39,819 nucleotides of DNA, from contig CALZJQ010000008.1 of the NCBI GenBank assembly GCA_945787895.1, forward strand, positions 1 to 39,819, in the 5' to 3' direction. Positions 23,681-31,623 of the stretch are shown piece by piece. Numbering within the stretch: position 1 is the first letter of the stretch; each line of letters starts with the position of its first letter. A program made the position numbers and the translations under genes. Under the pieces are notes generated by a model, which worked only from the letters and a program-made list of their open reading frames with translations, searched no databases and was not told where the DNA came from. Source of the stretch: an uncultured Prevotella sp. GTDB taxonomy: Bacteria; Bacteroidota; Bacteroidia; Bacteroidales; Bacteroidaceae.

Positions 23681-26167
23681 TTACAATGTCTTTGGAGTAT
23701 AAATGCTGTTCCACCAACTTGGTTCGTCCTTCAGGTATTTGTCAAACCATGCTGACATGGAGTTGATCCATTTAATACGTTTTGAATAATCCATGATGCC
23801 GTGGTTTTCTCCTTCTACTACGATGAATGCCGTGGGCACTCCGAGCAGTTTGAGGGCTGTGTACATCTGGATACTCTCACCGATAGGCACGTTGGTGTCT
23901 GCGGAGCCATGAGTGAAGAGCAGCGGCTTGTGTATCTTGTCGGCGTTGAAGATCGGTGAGCGATTTACGTAAAGGTCCTTTCGCGTCCATGGATATGAGT
24001 TTGCCATGCTTACCTCGCTGTAAGAGTATCCCCAGTAACCTTCGCCCCAATAGCTGGTGTGGTCTGAGATGCCAGCGTGGCTTATACCGCAGGCAAAGAG
24101 GTCTGTCTTGGTAAGAAGCAATTGTGTCATGAAGCCGCCGTATGATGCGCTGACGCATCCTATCCTGTCCTTGTTGACGAAACCGTTGTTGTCGGCATAC
24201 CATTTTGTAGCCTCTATGATATCTTCTGCCACGCCTTCGCCTGCTGTATTGACGTGACGTGCGCCCCATTCCTGTCCGAAACCGGAGGCGCCGCTTGGGT
24301 TGACGATGAGCACTATGTAGCCGAGTGAGTTCCAATAGTGTGCAGGGTAGTGGCTGCCACCTCCGAAACGGCGTGAGGTAGGGGAGCAGCCTCCGTAGTA
24401 ATGTACTATCATGGGATATTTCTTCCCTGCATCCATGTTGGCAGGGAGATAGACGTGTCCTGTCAGTTCATATCCCTTTTCGCTCTTGAATCTCCATCCC
24501 TGGCACGTGCCGAGCTGTATTTCTGCCATGCGTTTAGCATTGACATTGCCTATTTCTGTTACCTTTTGTGTCTTTGTGGCAAGGCAATAGAGTCGTGGTG
24601 CGGTGCAAGCTCCGCTGCCATAGTAGAGCAGTGTGGAGCCGTTTTGTGAGAGGACGCATTTCTGTATCACTTCGCATGGCTGCTTCACGTTTGCTATCTT
24701 TCCGCTTTTCATGTCGAGACGATACAGACTTATGGAGTCTGCATTCTCGGCGGTGAAATATACTGTGGTGGGAGAAGCTGCCACAAGGCTGGTGACTGAC
24801 GGATTGAAGTATTTGGTTACGGCGTCGATTTTCTTTGTATTGAGGTCGAAGATGAAGAGTTGGTGCTCAAAGGAGTTTGGCGTCATGCCTTCCGGGAGGT
24901 TTCTGCCTATGCCTCCGAGAGCCTCCGCACTGCCTATGACAGCCATTTTCTCTGTTCCAGGAATGAGTGTGACGTCATTGATGAATCCGTCGTTTTCTAT
25001 CAGTTTCTCGGTCTCTAAGGTGTTTACGTCCATGCGATAGACGGTAGTCCTGTCGGTAGGGCGTGAAGAGAGGTCTTGCGTCCTGACTCCGAAGATGATG
25101 TGTTTTCCATCGTTGGAGATGTCCATCAGCCATACGTTGTTGTCGCTGTATGTGAGGGGCTGCACGAGTCCTGAGGCGATGTCGATTTTCGCAAGGCTCG
25201 TACGTGTGCGCCATCCTGGCTGACGGTCGTCGGGATTGAGTATCTCATATACCCCGTTTTCCTTCTTCGGGCCTTCCTCGCGCTTTGACAGTATGACGTA
25301 GGTCTCGTCGGGCGACATCGTTATCGTGCCGTCGGGGAGGTTGCCCGAGAGGATTTCTTCACGCAGCGTGAGGGGATCTTCGCATACGAGTTGTGTGCGT
25401 CCTTCCACTCTTCTCGTGTAGTAGTAACGGTCGGAACGCGGCATCCATACCATTCCGTGGTTTACCTGCCTCAGTTCCTTGCCTGTGGCAGTCTCGATGA
25501 GTGTGGTCTTGTATTGTGTCCTTCCATCTGTTTCAAACCATGAATTGCTGACGAAAGCATACTTTCCGCTTGCAGAAACCCTTACGTCGCTGTAATGCTT
25601 CATGAGCATATTGTCAGCCATAGAGAAGGGACGCAGCTGCGATGCCGCATCTTCCTGTCGTGGAATGGTCAGGGCTTTCTCGTTGTCGGCGATGACGGAG
25701 ATGGCAAGACGCGTGGTGTCGGGGATGTATTTTACTACGACATTGTATTTTCCTGCCATCAGAGGTGTCTTTCCCCCGTGCATCATGCCGTTGACATAGA
25801 TGCGGTATTGCTTTGGTCCGCTGACCTTTACCCATGCGTTGGTGTATTGTGAGAGAGTGAAAGAAAATCCCGCCAGCATCAGTTGTGACTTGTCGATGGA
25901 GTCTTTTTTCTCAGCATTGAGTTTGGCAAGCGTAGCAGAGTCGGGCAGGATGTCCATTGTCTTTCCGTTCTTTACGAGGTCGAGAGAGACAGGGGTGTCA
26001 AGGATGTTTCCCGCCACGTATTTCTTTTGTGCGGCATTGATGCTGTCGATGACGAAAGGCTCCATTACCTTGAATGGTCCTGCAGTGCGGACTGTCTTGA
26101 CGTCTATGGCGTTAATTTCCGATAAAGCCATTACTGTCAGGCAGATTGTAGTAAGTATTTTTTTCAT
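23681..26167 (-). CDS. S9 family (DPP IV/prolyl oligopeptidase-like) peptidase
   Basis: An 828-residue exported serine peptidase. Signal peptide 1-20 (ends S-E-I-N-A). A long N-terminal beta-propeller region (about 150-560) contains repeated strands such as V-S-A-S-G-K-Y-A-F-V and M-S-P-D-E-T-Y-V-I-L. The C-terminal alpha/beta-hydrolase domain (about 575-828) holds H-Y-Y-G-G-C at the oxyanion region, nucleophile serine in S-A-S-Y-G-G, aspartate in H-G-S-A-D-T-N-V-P and histidine in G-E-N-H-G-I, so the catalytic triad is complete. It resembles Bacteroidetes dipeptidyl peptidases that remove N-terminal dipeptides from oligopeptides in the periplasm. The exact specificity cannot be read from the sequence. 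Confidence 0.93.
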   Translation of the reverse strand: MKKILTTICLTVMALSEINAIDVKTVRTAGPFKVMEPFVIDSINAAQKKYVAGNILDTPVSLDLVKNGKTMDILPDSATLAKLNAEKKDSIDKSQLMLAGFSFTLSQYTNAWVKVSGPKQYRIYVNGMMHGGKTPLMAGKYNVVVKYIPDTTRLAISVIADNEKALTIPRQEDAASQLRPFSMADNMLMKHYSDVRVSASGKYAFVSNSWFETDGRTQYKTTLIETATGKELRQVNHGMVWMPRSDRYYYTRRVEGRTQLVCEDPLTLREEILSGNLPDGTITMSPDETYVILSKREEGPKKENGVYEILNPDDRQPGWRTRTSLAKIDIASGLVQPLTYSDNNVWLMDISNDGKHIIFGVRTQDLSSRPTDRTTVYRMDVNTLETEKLIENDGFINDVTLIPGTEKMAVIGSAEALGGIGRNLPEGMTPNSFEHQLFIFDLNTKKIDAVTKYFNPSVTSLVAASPTTVYFTAENADSISLYRLDMKSGKIANVKQPCEVIQKCVLSQNGSTLLYYGSGACTAPRLYCLATKTQKVTEIGNVNAKRMAEIQLGTCQGWRFKSEKGYELTGHVYLPANMDAGKKYPMIVHYYGGCSPTSRRFGGGSHYPAHYWNSLGYIVLIVNPSGASGFGQEWGARHVNTAGEGVAEDIIEATKWYADNNGFVNKDRIGCVSASYGGFMTQLLLTKTDLFACGISHAGISDHTSYWGEGYWGYSYSEVSMANSYPWTRKDLYVNRSPIFNADKIHKPLLFTHGSADTNVPIGESIQMYTALKLLGVPTAFIVVEGENHGIMDYSKRIKWINSMSAWFDKYLKDEPSWWNSIYTPKTL

Positions 26168-26203
26168 AGTAGTATATATATATCTTATGTTTCGCAGGCT
26201 TCA

Positions 26204-26363
26204 GCTTGTTATTTGTGGTTTTAAGGTTTTACGGCCAGTACATGGTTGTAGGTCGCAGTTTTTGGGTTGTAGGTGGGGATGCTTGGCTGATGGAGGGTTT
26301 CTCAAGAGTTGAGGTTGGCCTGCCCGCAACCCACGACCTGAAACCAGGAGCCCGCAACCGTAT
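26204..26363 (-). repeat. Intercistronic G/T-A/C repeat element (locus 3)
   Basis: Between the LpxH-like gene and the S9 peptidase gene. On the - strand a G/T-rich arm (26360-26322) follows the stop codon and an A/C-rich arm (26277-26212) lies about 45 nt before the next start. It is less regular than locus 2 but built the same way. Confidence 0.6.
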
Positions 26364-27146
26364 TCAGCTCTCCCCTTCAATATAGTTTTCAAGGAACATA
26401 CATTCCCCGTCAAACACTGCATAGGAGAATTGCCATATCCAGTCGCCGAGGATGAGCAGTCGTGTAGTGCGTGAGAGCATGAGGTCCAGTTCTATATGCC
26501 GGTGTCCGAAAAGGAAGTAGTCGATGTCCTTGTGTCCTTTCATGTAGTCTTTTGCGAAGAGTACGAGATACTCCTTGTCTTCTCCCATGTACGGCGGTTC
26601 CTTTCCTCCTATTCGTTTCAGGCGCGAGCGTTTTGCCCAGTTGAGTCCAAACCTCATTCCCATGCTGGTAGGCATGACGTTCCTGAAGAGCCATTGGCAG
26701 GCCTTGTTGTGGAAGATGCGCTTTATCAGCTTGAAACTCTTGTCGGGGTCTCCGAGCCCGTCGCCGTGTGCGAGGAAGAATGTCTTGCCGTTGATGTCTA
26801 ACGTGCACGGTCCTCTGTGGATTGTCACTCCACATTCCTGTTCGAGATAGCCATAGTCCCAGATGTCGTGGTTGCCTGTGAAATAATGCACTTCCACGCC
26901 ACTGTCCGTGAGTTCTGATATTTTTCCAAGAAAGCGTGTATATCCTTTAGGCACGACGTATTTGTATTCATGCCAGAAATCAAACATATCTCCGAGAAGA
27001 TATACTGCGGATGCTTTCTCCTTTATCTCGTCGAGGAAGCGCACGAGTCTCCTCTCCTGGGTGCGTGGGTGGTCGATGGCCAGCGAACCCAGATGTGCAT
27101 CGGAGAGGAAATAGGTCAGTCCCCGCTTTGTCGCTTCGTGTTGCAT
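26364..27146 (-). CDS. lpxH: UDP-2,3-diacylglucosamine diphosphatase (LpxH-like)
   Basis: A 260-residue calcineurin-like phosphoesterase with the LpxH layout: S-D-A-H-L-G-S near residue 15, G-D-M-F-D-F-W near 52, G-N-H-D-I-W-D near 91, A-H-G-D-G-L-G near 126, and F-G-H-R-H-I-E-L near 214. These residues bind two metal ions. LpxH removes UMP from UDP-2,3-diacylglucosamine to give lipid X in lipid A synthesis at the inner membrane. It is about 20 residues longer than E. coli LpxH. It lies in a same-direction run with radC and a SufT-like gene, which are unrelated in function, so regulation is probably shared only by position. Confidence 0.88.
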   Translation of the reverse strand: MQHEATKRGLTYFLSDAHLGSLAIDHPRTQERRLVRFLDEIKEKASAVYLLGDMFDFWHEYKYVVPKGYTRFLGKISELTDSGVEVHYFTGNHDIWDYGYLEQECGVTIHRGPCTLDINGKTFFLAHGDGLGDPDKSFKLIKRIFHNKACQWLFRNVMPTSMGMRFGLNWAKRSRLKRIGGKEPPYMGEDKEYLVLFAKDYMKGHKDIDYFLFGHRHIELDLMLSRTTRLLILGDWIWQFSYAVFDGECMFLENYIEGES

Positions 27147-27180
27147 GGTGCGTTGTCTTTCTGCGTTATTGCCTTGATTG

Positions 27181-27501
27181 TCAGTCGAATCCTAATTCTA
27201 CCCGTGCCTCTTCAGTCATCATTGACTTGTCCCATTCCGGTTCAAAGACCATGTTGACATTGGCACTTTTGACTCCTGCCACGGCTTCCACCTTTGTCCT
27301 TACATCCTCTATGATGAAGTCTGCGGCGGGGCATGAAGGTGCCGTGAAGGTCATGTCGAGGTCAAGTTCGCCCTCTTCGTTAAGGTCAATCTTGTATATC
27401 AGTCCGAGGTCGTATATGTTTACGGGTATTTCCGGGTCATAGACTGTCTTGAGTACTTCTACTATTCTCTCTTCTATCTGTGATTTTTCTTCTTGTGTCA
27501 T
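27181..27501 (-). CDS. SufT/MIP18 (DUF59) family iron-sulfur assembly protein
   Basis: A 106-residue MIP18/DUF59 protein, standard length. The motif Y-D-P-E-I-P-V-N-I-Y-D-L-G-L-I-Y is the family hallmark. It is followed by D-M-T-F-T-A-P-S-C-P-A-A-D-F, which holds the conserved cysteine, and ends with the E-P-E-W-D-K-S-M-M-T-E-E-A-R segment typical of SufT-type proteins. Members help mature iron-sulfur proteins, often alongside SUF machinery, which is not in this window. It is 34 nt upstream of lpxH in transcription order. Confidence 0.93.
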   Translation of the reverse strand: MTQEEKSQIEERIVEVLKTVYDPEIPVNIYDLGLIYKIDLNEEGELDLDMTFTAPSCPAADFIIEDVRTKVEAVAGVKSANVNMVFEPEWDKSMMTEEARVELGFD

Positions 27502-27507
27502 TTCTTT

Positions 27508-27645
27508 TTGCGGTTTTAAGGTTTTGCGGTTTTAAGGTTTTGCGGTTTTGTGGTTTTGTGGTTTTAAGGTTATAAGGAAGTCTGTAAGGTCAGAAAGTAA
27601 CTTCCGTAAAACCTTACAACCTCATAACCCTAAAACCTCAACCCT
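27508..27645 (-). repeat. Intercistronic G/T-A/C repeat element (locus 4)
   Basis: On the - strand a G/T arm (about 27645-27606) runs from the radC stop and an A/C arm of AAAACCGC/AAAACC units (27577-27509) ends 8 nt before the SufT-like start. The repeat pattern continues into the last codons of radC (to about 27660). Confidence 0.65.
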
Positions 27646-28353
27646 TCAATACCCCAACCCTCCTTCCTCCTGATAGGAGTAGTATCCTCCATCGGTGATG
27701 ATGAGATGGTCGAGGAAGTGAAGCCGCATTATCTTGCATGCGTCCTGTACTTGCTTTGTGAGCCTGTTGTCGTTGCCGCTTGGTTTTGTGTTTCCGCTGG
27801 GATGGTTGTGGGCTAATGCTACGACGGTGGCATTTATCATGACAGCTTCACGTATGATGAGTCTTACATCTACAGCAGTCTCTGTTATACCTCCGTGAGA
27901 GAGTCGGATAGTCTTCAGGTGTTTGAAACTTTGGTTCATGAGCACTATATACGCCTCTTCTACATCCAGGTCTCTCATACGGGGCAGCAGGTGGCGGTAG
28001 ATGTCGTCGGGCGAAGCCAGCACCTCTCTCTGCAAGTCCTCTTCGTGTTCGCGCCTCCTTCCCAGTTCGCTTGCGGCGATGATGGTTATAGCCTTTGCTT
28101 CTCCGATGCCCTTGAAGGTCATCAGTTCTTCGATGCTCATCTTTCCCAAGGCATTGAGCCTGTTGTCGCATTGCGCCAGGATGCGCTTCATCAGATCTAC
28201 CGCACTCTCGTTCGGGCTTCCCGAGCCGATGAGTATGGCGAGCAGTTCTGCGTTCGACAAGGCTCCTGCGCCCAGTTTCATGAGTTTTTCCCTCGGCCTG
28301 TCTTCTTCTGCCCAGGCATTGATGGCGAGTTTGTATGGTTCCTTGGCAAGCAT
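27646..28353 (-). CDS. radC: RadC family (JAB domain) protein
   Basis: A 235-residue RadC/UPF0758 protein, usual length (about 225-230). It starts with I-N-A-W-A-E-E-D-R-P-R-E-K-L, then L-S-N-A-E-L-L-A-I-L-I-G-S-G and a helix-hairpin-helix stretch (F-K-G-I-G-E-A-K-A). The C-terminal JAB/MPN+ domain carries A-L-A-H-N-H-P-S-G-N-T-K-P-S-G-N-D, the metal-binding JAMM motif. Despite its name, a role in DNA repair is doubtful; the molecular function is unknown. The last residues (E-E-G-G-L-G-Y) are coded by bases that belong to the repeat element just downstream, which suggests the repeat has entered the coding end. Confidence 0.94.
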   Translation of the reverse strand: MLAKEPYKLAINAWAEEDRPREKLMKLGAGALSNAELLAILIGSGSPNESAVDLMKRILAQCDNRLNALGKMSIEELMTFKGIGEAKAITIIAASELGRRREHEEDLQREVLASPDDIYRHLLPRMRDLDVEEAYIVLMNQSFKHLKTIRLSHGGITETAVDVRLIIREAVMINATVVALAHNHPSGNTKPSGNDNRLTKQVQDACKIMRLHFLDHLIITDGGYYSYQEEGGLGY

Positions 28354-28461
28354 GGCTGGTTGTTGGTTTTAGGTTTTGGGCTTTAGGTCATTGGTTGACA
28401 GTGCTTTTGTTGTGGCGACTTTTAAGGTTAATCTGACCCACAATCAAAGACCCTCAACCTG
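28354..28461 (-). repeat. Intercistronic G/T-A/C repeat element (locus 5)
   Basis: Between the glycosyltransferase and radC. On the - strand a G/T arm (28460-28432) follows the stop, and an A/C arm (28396-28356) with ACCTAAAACCAACAACC-like units ends at the radC start. Confidence 0.6.
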
Positions 28462-29499
28462 CTATTTATAAAATGTTTTCTCGAAAGCCTGGAACTCGTC
28501 TTTCCTGCATACGCAACGTTTCCACCACGCTTCAAGGAAGCCGAAGCCATAGCCCATGAGCTGCGTGAAGGCGGCCGCAATGCTGACAAGCCCTATCTTT
28601 ACAGACTTGTTCTGTATGCTCGAATCGATGAATATTATCAGCGAATAGAGCAGGATAGGCAGCCACGGAGCTGCGCAAAGCCAGTACCAGCGGTGGACGT
28701 CGTCATAGTGCATCAGCAGTCTTCCTGCCATGGAAATGAGGATGAGACCTGTCACCCCCACGGTGAAGACCATTGGAAGCAGGTGTACCAGTTTCATGGT
28801 GCCGGGGTGCCTCTTCTCGAGGTTTATGCGCGCGATACCGCTGTTATATACCTGTCGGAAGAATTTCTTGAGGTCTGTGCGGCGTTTGTGCCATACCCAG
28901 GCCTCCGGGAACAGTCGGCATGAGTACCCGGCTTCCACTATCCTGTAGGAAAAGTCGATGTCCTCACCGAAGCGCATTTTGGAGAAACCGCCCAGTTTCC
29001 GGTACACATCCCTGCGGATTCCCATGTTGTAGGAGCGTGGGTAGAACCTGTCCAGTTTTTTCTTGCCACCCCGTATGCCTCCCGTCGTGAAGAAGCTTGT
29101 CATGGAATAGGAGATGGCCTTCTGCACGTCGGTGAAGGAAGGGTGGGAGGCGTCGGCACCTCCGAACGCATCGCAGGGGTTGGCGGTCAGTTCCCTGTCC
29201 ACCGCAGAGAGGTAGCCCTCGGGCAATACGACGTCGCTGTCGAGGATAAGCAGGTAGTCTCCCTTGGCGCGCTCAGCCCCATAGTTGCGGCTTTGCCCAG
29301 GTCCGGAGTTCTGCTTGGGAAAGTAGTGCAGGTCGAGCCGGTCGGCATACCTGTCGCATACCTCCTTGCACGGTACGGCAGAGCCGTCCTCCACGATGAT
29401 TACTTCAAAATCAGAATAAGCCTGACGGGTGAGACTGTCAAGCAGTTCGTCCACCTCATCAGGCCTATTATATACTGGAACTATGATTGAGTAAATCAT
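28462..29499 (-). CDS. GT2 family glycosyltransferase
   Basis: A 345-residue GT-A fold glycosyltransferase. I chose the start at 29499 (M-I-Y-S-I-I-V-P-V-Y-N-R-P), because the fold begins here; the 27 extra upstream residues are not conserved in type. Visible blocks: V-I-I-V-E-D-G-S near 35, G-P-G-Q-S-R-N-Y-G near 67, the D-S-D metal motif (L-I-L-D-S-D-V-V-L-P) near 85, and F-G-E-D-I-D-F-S-Y-R with W-V-W-H-K-R-R near 190-215. Two or three membrane helices follow near 250-330, so it is an inner-membrane enzyme. The sugar donor and acceptor cannot be read. No polysaccharide cluster surrounds it. Confidence 0.9.
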   Translation of the reverse strand: MIYSIIVPVYNRPDEVDELLDSLTRQAYSDFEVIIVEDGSAVPCKEVCDRYADRLDLHYFPKQNSGPGQSRNYGAERAKGDYLLILDSDVVLPEGYLSAVDRELTANPCDAFGGADASHPSFTDVQKAISYSMTSFFTTGGIRGGKKKLDRFYPRSYNMGIRRDVYRKLGGFSKMRFGEDIDFSYRIVEAGYSCRLFPEAWVWHKRRTDLKKFFRQVYNSGIARINLEKRHPGTMKLVHLLPMVFTVGVTGLILISMAGRLLMHYDDVHRWYWLCAAPWLPILLYSLIIFIDSSIQNKSVKIGLVSIAAAFTQLMGYGFGFLEAWWKRCVCRKDEFQAFEKTFYK

Positions 29500-29623
29500 G
29501 TTTTCTGTGTGTTGGGTAGTCAAGTCATTCGGATGGAATGAGGTCTCTCCTTTTCTTTGTTTGAAAACAAGACCTTTCATTCAGAGAGTGCTGACAGCGT
29601 TCCAAATGGCGAAACGCCAGCCC

Positions 29624-30190
29624 TTACTCCTTCACACGCTGCAGGTAGGAACCGTCACGTGTATCTACCTGCACGAGTTCACCTTCCTCGATGAAGAGAG
29701 GTACGCGGATTTCCACGCCGGTCTCGAGAGTAGCAGGCTTGAGGGTGTTGGTAGCGGTGTCGCCTTTGATGCCCGGCTCGGAGTGGGTGACGCGGAGCAC
29801 GGTCTTGACAGGCATTTCCGCATAGAGCACGGTATCAGTATCAGCATCGCTTACTACTTCCACGATGTCTGACTCCTTCATATATTCTACTCCGGTAACG
29901 AGGTCTGCAGGGATAGGAGTCTGGTCGTAGGTCTCCTGGTTCATGAAGATGTAGTCCTCACCCTCTTTGTAGAGGTACTGATATGGACGACGTGTAATCT
30001 GTACGTCCTCGAGTTTCTCACCGATGTTGAAACGGCGCTCAAGTACGCGGCCGTCCGTTACATTCTTCAACTTGATGTTCATGATGGTGTTTCCCTTACC
30101 TGGCTTGCGGTGCTGAAAATCAATGCACACCCAAATGCCACCGTCCATGCGGACTGCAACACCCTTCTTTATGTCCTGTGAATTAATCAT
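29624..30190 (-). CDS. efp: Translation elongation factor P
   Basis: A 188-residue EF-P, the standard length, with three beta-barrel domains. The exposed loop H-R-K-P-G-K-G-N-T carries the lysine (Lys32) that is modified in many bacteria. The N terminus I-N-S-Q-D-I-K-K-G matches the family, and the C-terminal domain contains L-E-T-G-V-E-I-R-V-P-L-F-I-E-E-G. It relieves ribosome stalling at polyproline. It is divergent from rpmH, with a -7 element TAACTTTG at 30239-30232 on its own strand. Confidence 0.97.
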   Translation of the reverse strand: MINSQDIKKGVAVRMDGGIWVCIDFQHRKPGKGNTIMNIKLKNVTDGRVLERRFNIGEKLEDVQITRRPYQYLYKEGEDYIFMNQETYDQTPIPADLVTGVEYMKESDIVEVVSDADTDTVLYAEMPVKTVLRVTHSEPGIKGDTATNTLKPATLETGVEIRVPLFIEEGELVQVDTRDGSYLQRVKE

Positions 30191-30231
30191 TGTAAATAAA
30201 AAAACTTGTTGTATTATTCTGTTTCTGACTG

Positions 30232-30239
30232 CAAAGTTA
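30232..30239 (-). promoter_or_regulatory. Candidate efp -7 box
   Basis: Reads TAACTTTG on the - strand, about 40 nt before the efp start. The -33 region is poor. Confidence 0.5.
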
Positions 30240-30311
30240 CTATTTTTTTGTTAAAAAACGACTAATAATCAAGAATTTTACTCTTTTTCTGTGCTAATTT
30301 CGCTACTTTTC

Positions 30312-30342
30312 TTTGTTATTTCAAAAGAAATGAGTAATTTTG
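30312..30342 (+). promoter_or_regulatory. rpmH promoter
   Basis: TTTG (30312-30315), 19-bp spacer, TAATTTTG (30335-30342): exact consensus. The leader to rpmH is about 75 nt. Confidence 0.8.
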
Positions 30343-30421
30343 CACCCTGAATTGCGTGAATGGCAGACAATCTTGTATCAACATCGTCGCAGATCAATAA
30401 CAAAAATAACATACATCAACA

Positions 30422-30577
30422 ATGAAAAGAACATTTCAGCCCCACAACCGTCGTCGCGTAAACAAGCATGGTTTCCGTGCTCGTATGGCAACGAAGAATG
30501 GTCGTCGCGTTTTGGCTTCTCGCCGTGCACATGGTCGTAAGAAGCTCACTGTAAGTGATGAGCATCATGGAAAGTAA
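30422..30577 (+). CDS. rpmH: 50S ribosomal protein L34
   Basis: A 51-residue, very basic protein: [19 protein letters not shown] at the N terminus and [21 protein letters not shown] in the middle, the diagnostic L34 blocks. The C-terminal S-D-E-H-H-G-K tail is a few residues longer than E. coli L34 (46). In many bacteria rpmH sits beside rnpA and dnaA at the replication origin; here it lies between divergent efp and a PASTA gene and no rnpA follows, so this does not mark an origin. It has its own promoter and terminator. Confidence 0.98.
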   Translation: MKRTFQPHNRRRVNKHGFRARMATKNGRRVLASRRAHGRKKLTVSDEHHGK

Positions 30578-30640
30578 GTCCTGATGTCAGGCTTCTCGGC
30601 CTGAAGTCTGTGACTTGCTCCCTCTTGCGAGGGAAAGAAC

Positions 30641-30676
30641 GGCAGTCTTCCATCCCGGGAGGCTGCCTTTCTTTTT
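30641..30676 (+). terminator. rpmH terminator
   Basis: GGCAGTCTTCC (30641-30651) pairs with GGGAGGCTGCC (30657-30667), allowing G-T pairs, around a short loop. It is followed by TTTCTTTTT (30668-30676). This is a standard intrinsic terminator. Confidence 0.75.
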
Positions 30677-30745
30677 AGTGCGCAGGAAGCCAAAAGGGAA
30701 ACGGCTGGGAAAATGCCTGTGTAACAGGTTGAAACACAATAGGTT

Positions 30746-30833
30746 GCAATAGCGGCGCTTTTACCATGCAATAACGGCGCTTTTACCTCGTAATAGCGGC
30801 GCTTTTACCTTGTAATAACGGCGCTTTTGTCTT
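30746..30833 (-). repeat. 22-bp tandem repeat array B (four units)
   Basis: Units start at 30746, 30768, 30790 and 30812, each 22 bp, with a near-invariant core CGGCGCTTTT and alternating TAGCGG/TAACGG. The reverse complement aligns to array A at 2474-2539, so the strand is given as minus relative to that array. It lies outside predicted transcripts, between the rpmH terminator and the next promoter. Confidence 0.8.
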
Positions 30834-30915
30834 GCAGTCTCTCAGCTGTGTTTTTTTCATGTTTCCCGCGTATGCGCGCAGTACCATAAATAATGATAAA
30901 AAGCAGGGGAAAAAT

Positions 30916-30946
30916 TTTGTTATTTCACCGCTTTATCATAACTTTG
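30916..30946 (+). promoter_or_regulatory. Promoter of the PASTA - rluD - ddl unit
   Basis: TTTG (30916-30919), 19-bp spacer, TAACTTTG (30939-30946). The leader is very short (about 6 nt to the ATG at 30958) and rules out the in-frame upstream start at 30832. Confidence 0.75.
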
Positions 30947-30957
30947 TAACCAAAAAG

Positions 30958-31623
30958 ATGAAAACGTCAGAGTTCGTACATAAGATATTCAGCCGTTACC
31001 TGTGGCTCAATCTTGCCGCCATGGCCCTTGTCGTGGTGCTCCTCGTCGTCGGTGTAAAGGTTGGACTCGACCTCTACACGCATCATGGAAAGTCGGTCTC
31101 CATACCCGACGTGCGCAGGCATTCACTGGAAGATGCCACGCATATCCTTGAGGAACTGGGACTGCAGGTGACCGTGACTGACACCGGATATGTGAAGTCG
31201 CTGCCGCCGGGCACCGTACTCGCGCAGTCGCCGATGGCTGGACAGAAAGTGAAGTACGGCAGGATAATCTGTTTCACCATCAACAGTGCCCACTCCCCGA
31301 CGCTCGCCTTGCCCGACATCATCGACAATTCCTCCTACCGTGAGGCGTTTGCCAAACTGACCTCGATGGGTTTCCTCCTCTCCGCGCCTGAGTATGTGGC
31401 AGGAGAAAAAGATTGGGTGTATGGCGTGAAATGCCGTGGACGTGCCCTTTCCAACGGCGACCGGGTAGCCATCGACGATGCCATCGTGGTGCAGGTGGGA
31501 AGCGGCATGGTGGATGATGAGGAGGAACTGTACGTCACGGATTATGAGCAGGACATGCCCGAAGAGGGCGACGTGTTCGGGGGAGAAGAGGAGTATGATG
31601 ACTTTGAAGAAATTACAGAATGA
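30958..31623 (+). CDS. PASTA-domain membrane protein
   Basis: A 221-residue protein. Residues 1-15 are cytoplasmic, followed by one membrane helix (about 16-38: L-N-L-A-A-M-A-L-V-V-V-L-L-V-V-G). Two PASTA domains follow: about 45-110 (S-V-S-I-P-D-V-R-R-H-S-L-E-D-A ... G-T-V-L-A-Q-S-P-M-A-G) and about 115-182 (L-P-D-I-I-D-N-S-S-Y ...). The last ~35 residues are strongly acidic. PASTA domains bind peptidoglycan fragments or beta-lactam-like ligands, usually on PASTA kinases or PBPs; here there is no kinase or transpeptidase domain. The stop overlaps the rluD-like start by 4 bp, and ddl follows, so a link to cell-wall growth is a fair inference. The start at 30958 follows from the promoter position. 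Confidence 0.92.
   Translation: MKTSEFVHKIFSRYLWLNLAAMALVVVLLVVGVKVGLDLYTHHGKSVSIPDVRRHSLEDATHILEELGLQVTVTDTGYVKSLPPGTVLAQSPMAGQKVKYGRIICFTINSAHSPTLALPDIIDNSSYREAFAKLTSMGFLLSAPEYVAGEKDWVYGVKCRGRALSNGDRVAIDDAIVVQVGSGMVDDEEELYVTDYEQDMPEEGDVFGGEEEYDDFEEITE

Larger units (their letters stand above)
30578..30957 (+). other. 380-bp intergenic region after rpmH
   Basis: Holds in order: a small hairpin TCAGGC/GCCTGA (30587-30604), an intrinsic terminator (30641-30676), the 22-bp tandem array B (30746-30833) and the PASTA gene promoter (30916-30946). No gene is seen. Confidence 0.7.

Noticed and set aside
23526-23717. 63-codon - strand ORF through repeat locus 2
   Set aside because: Its translation is mostly repeat-encoded (G-L-W-V-V-G, Q-Q-P-T-T-N-N) and overlaps the peptidase end; it is a by-product of the repeat.
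23877-24335. 152-codon ORF inside the S9 peptidase
   Set aside because: Same-strand alternative frame, Arg/His-rich, a shadow of the peptidase coding sequence.
30422-30577. rpmH as a marker of the replication origin
   Set aside because: No rnpA, dnaA, dnaN or DnaA-box cluster is seen nearby; in this group rpmH is not reliably linked to the origin.
30746-30833. Array B as a CRISPR array
   Set aside because: Units are 22 bp with no separate unique spacers of constant length, and no cas genes are present; it is a plain tandem repeat.
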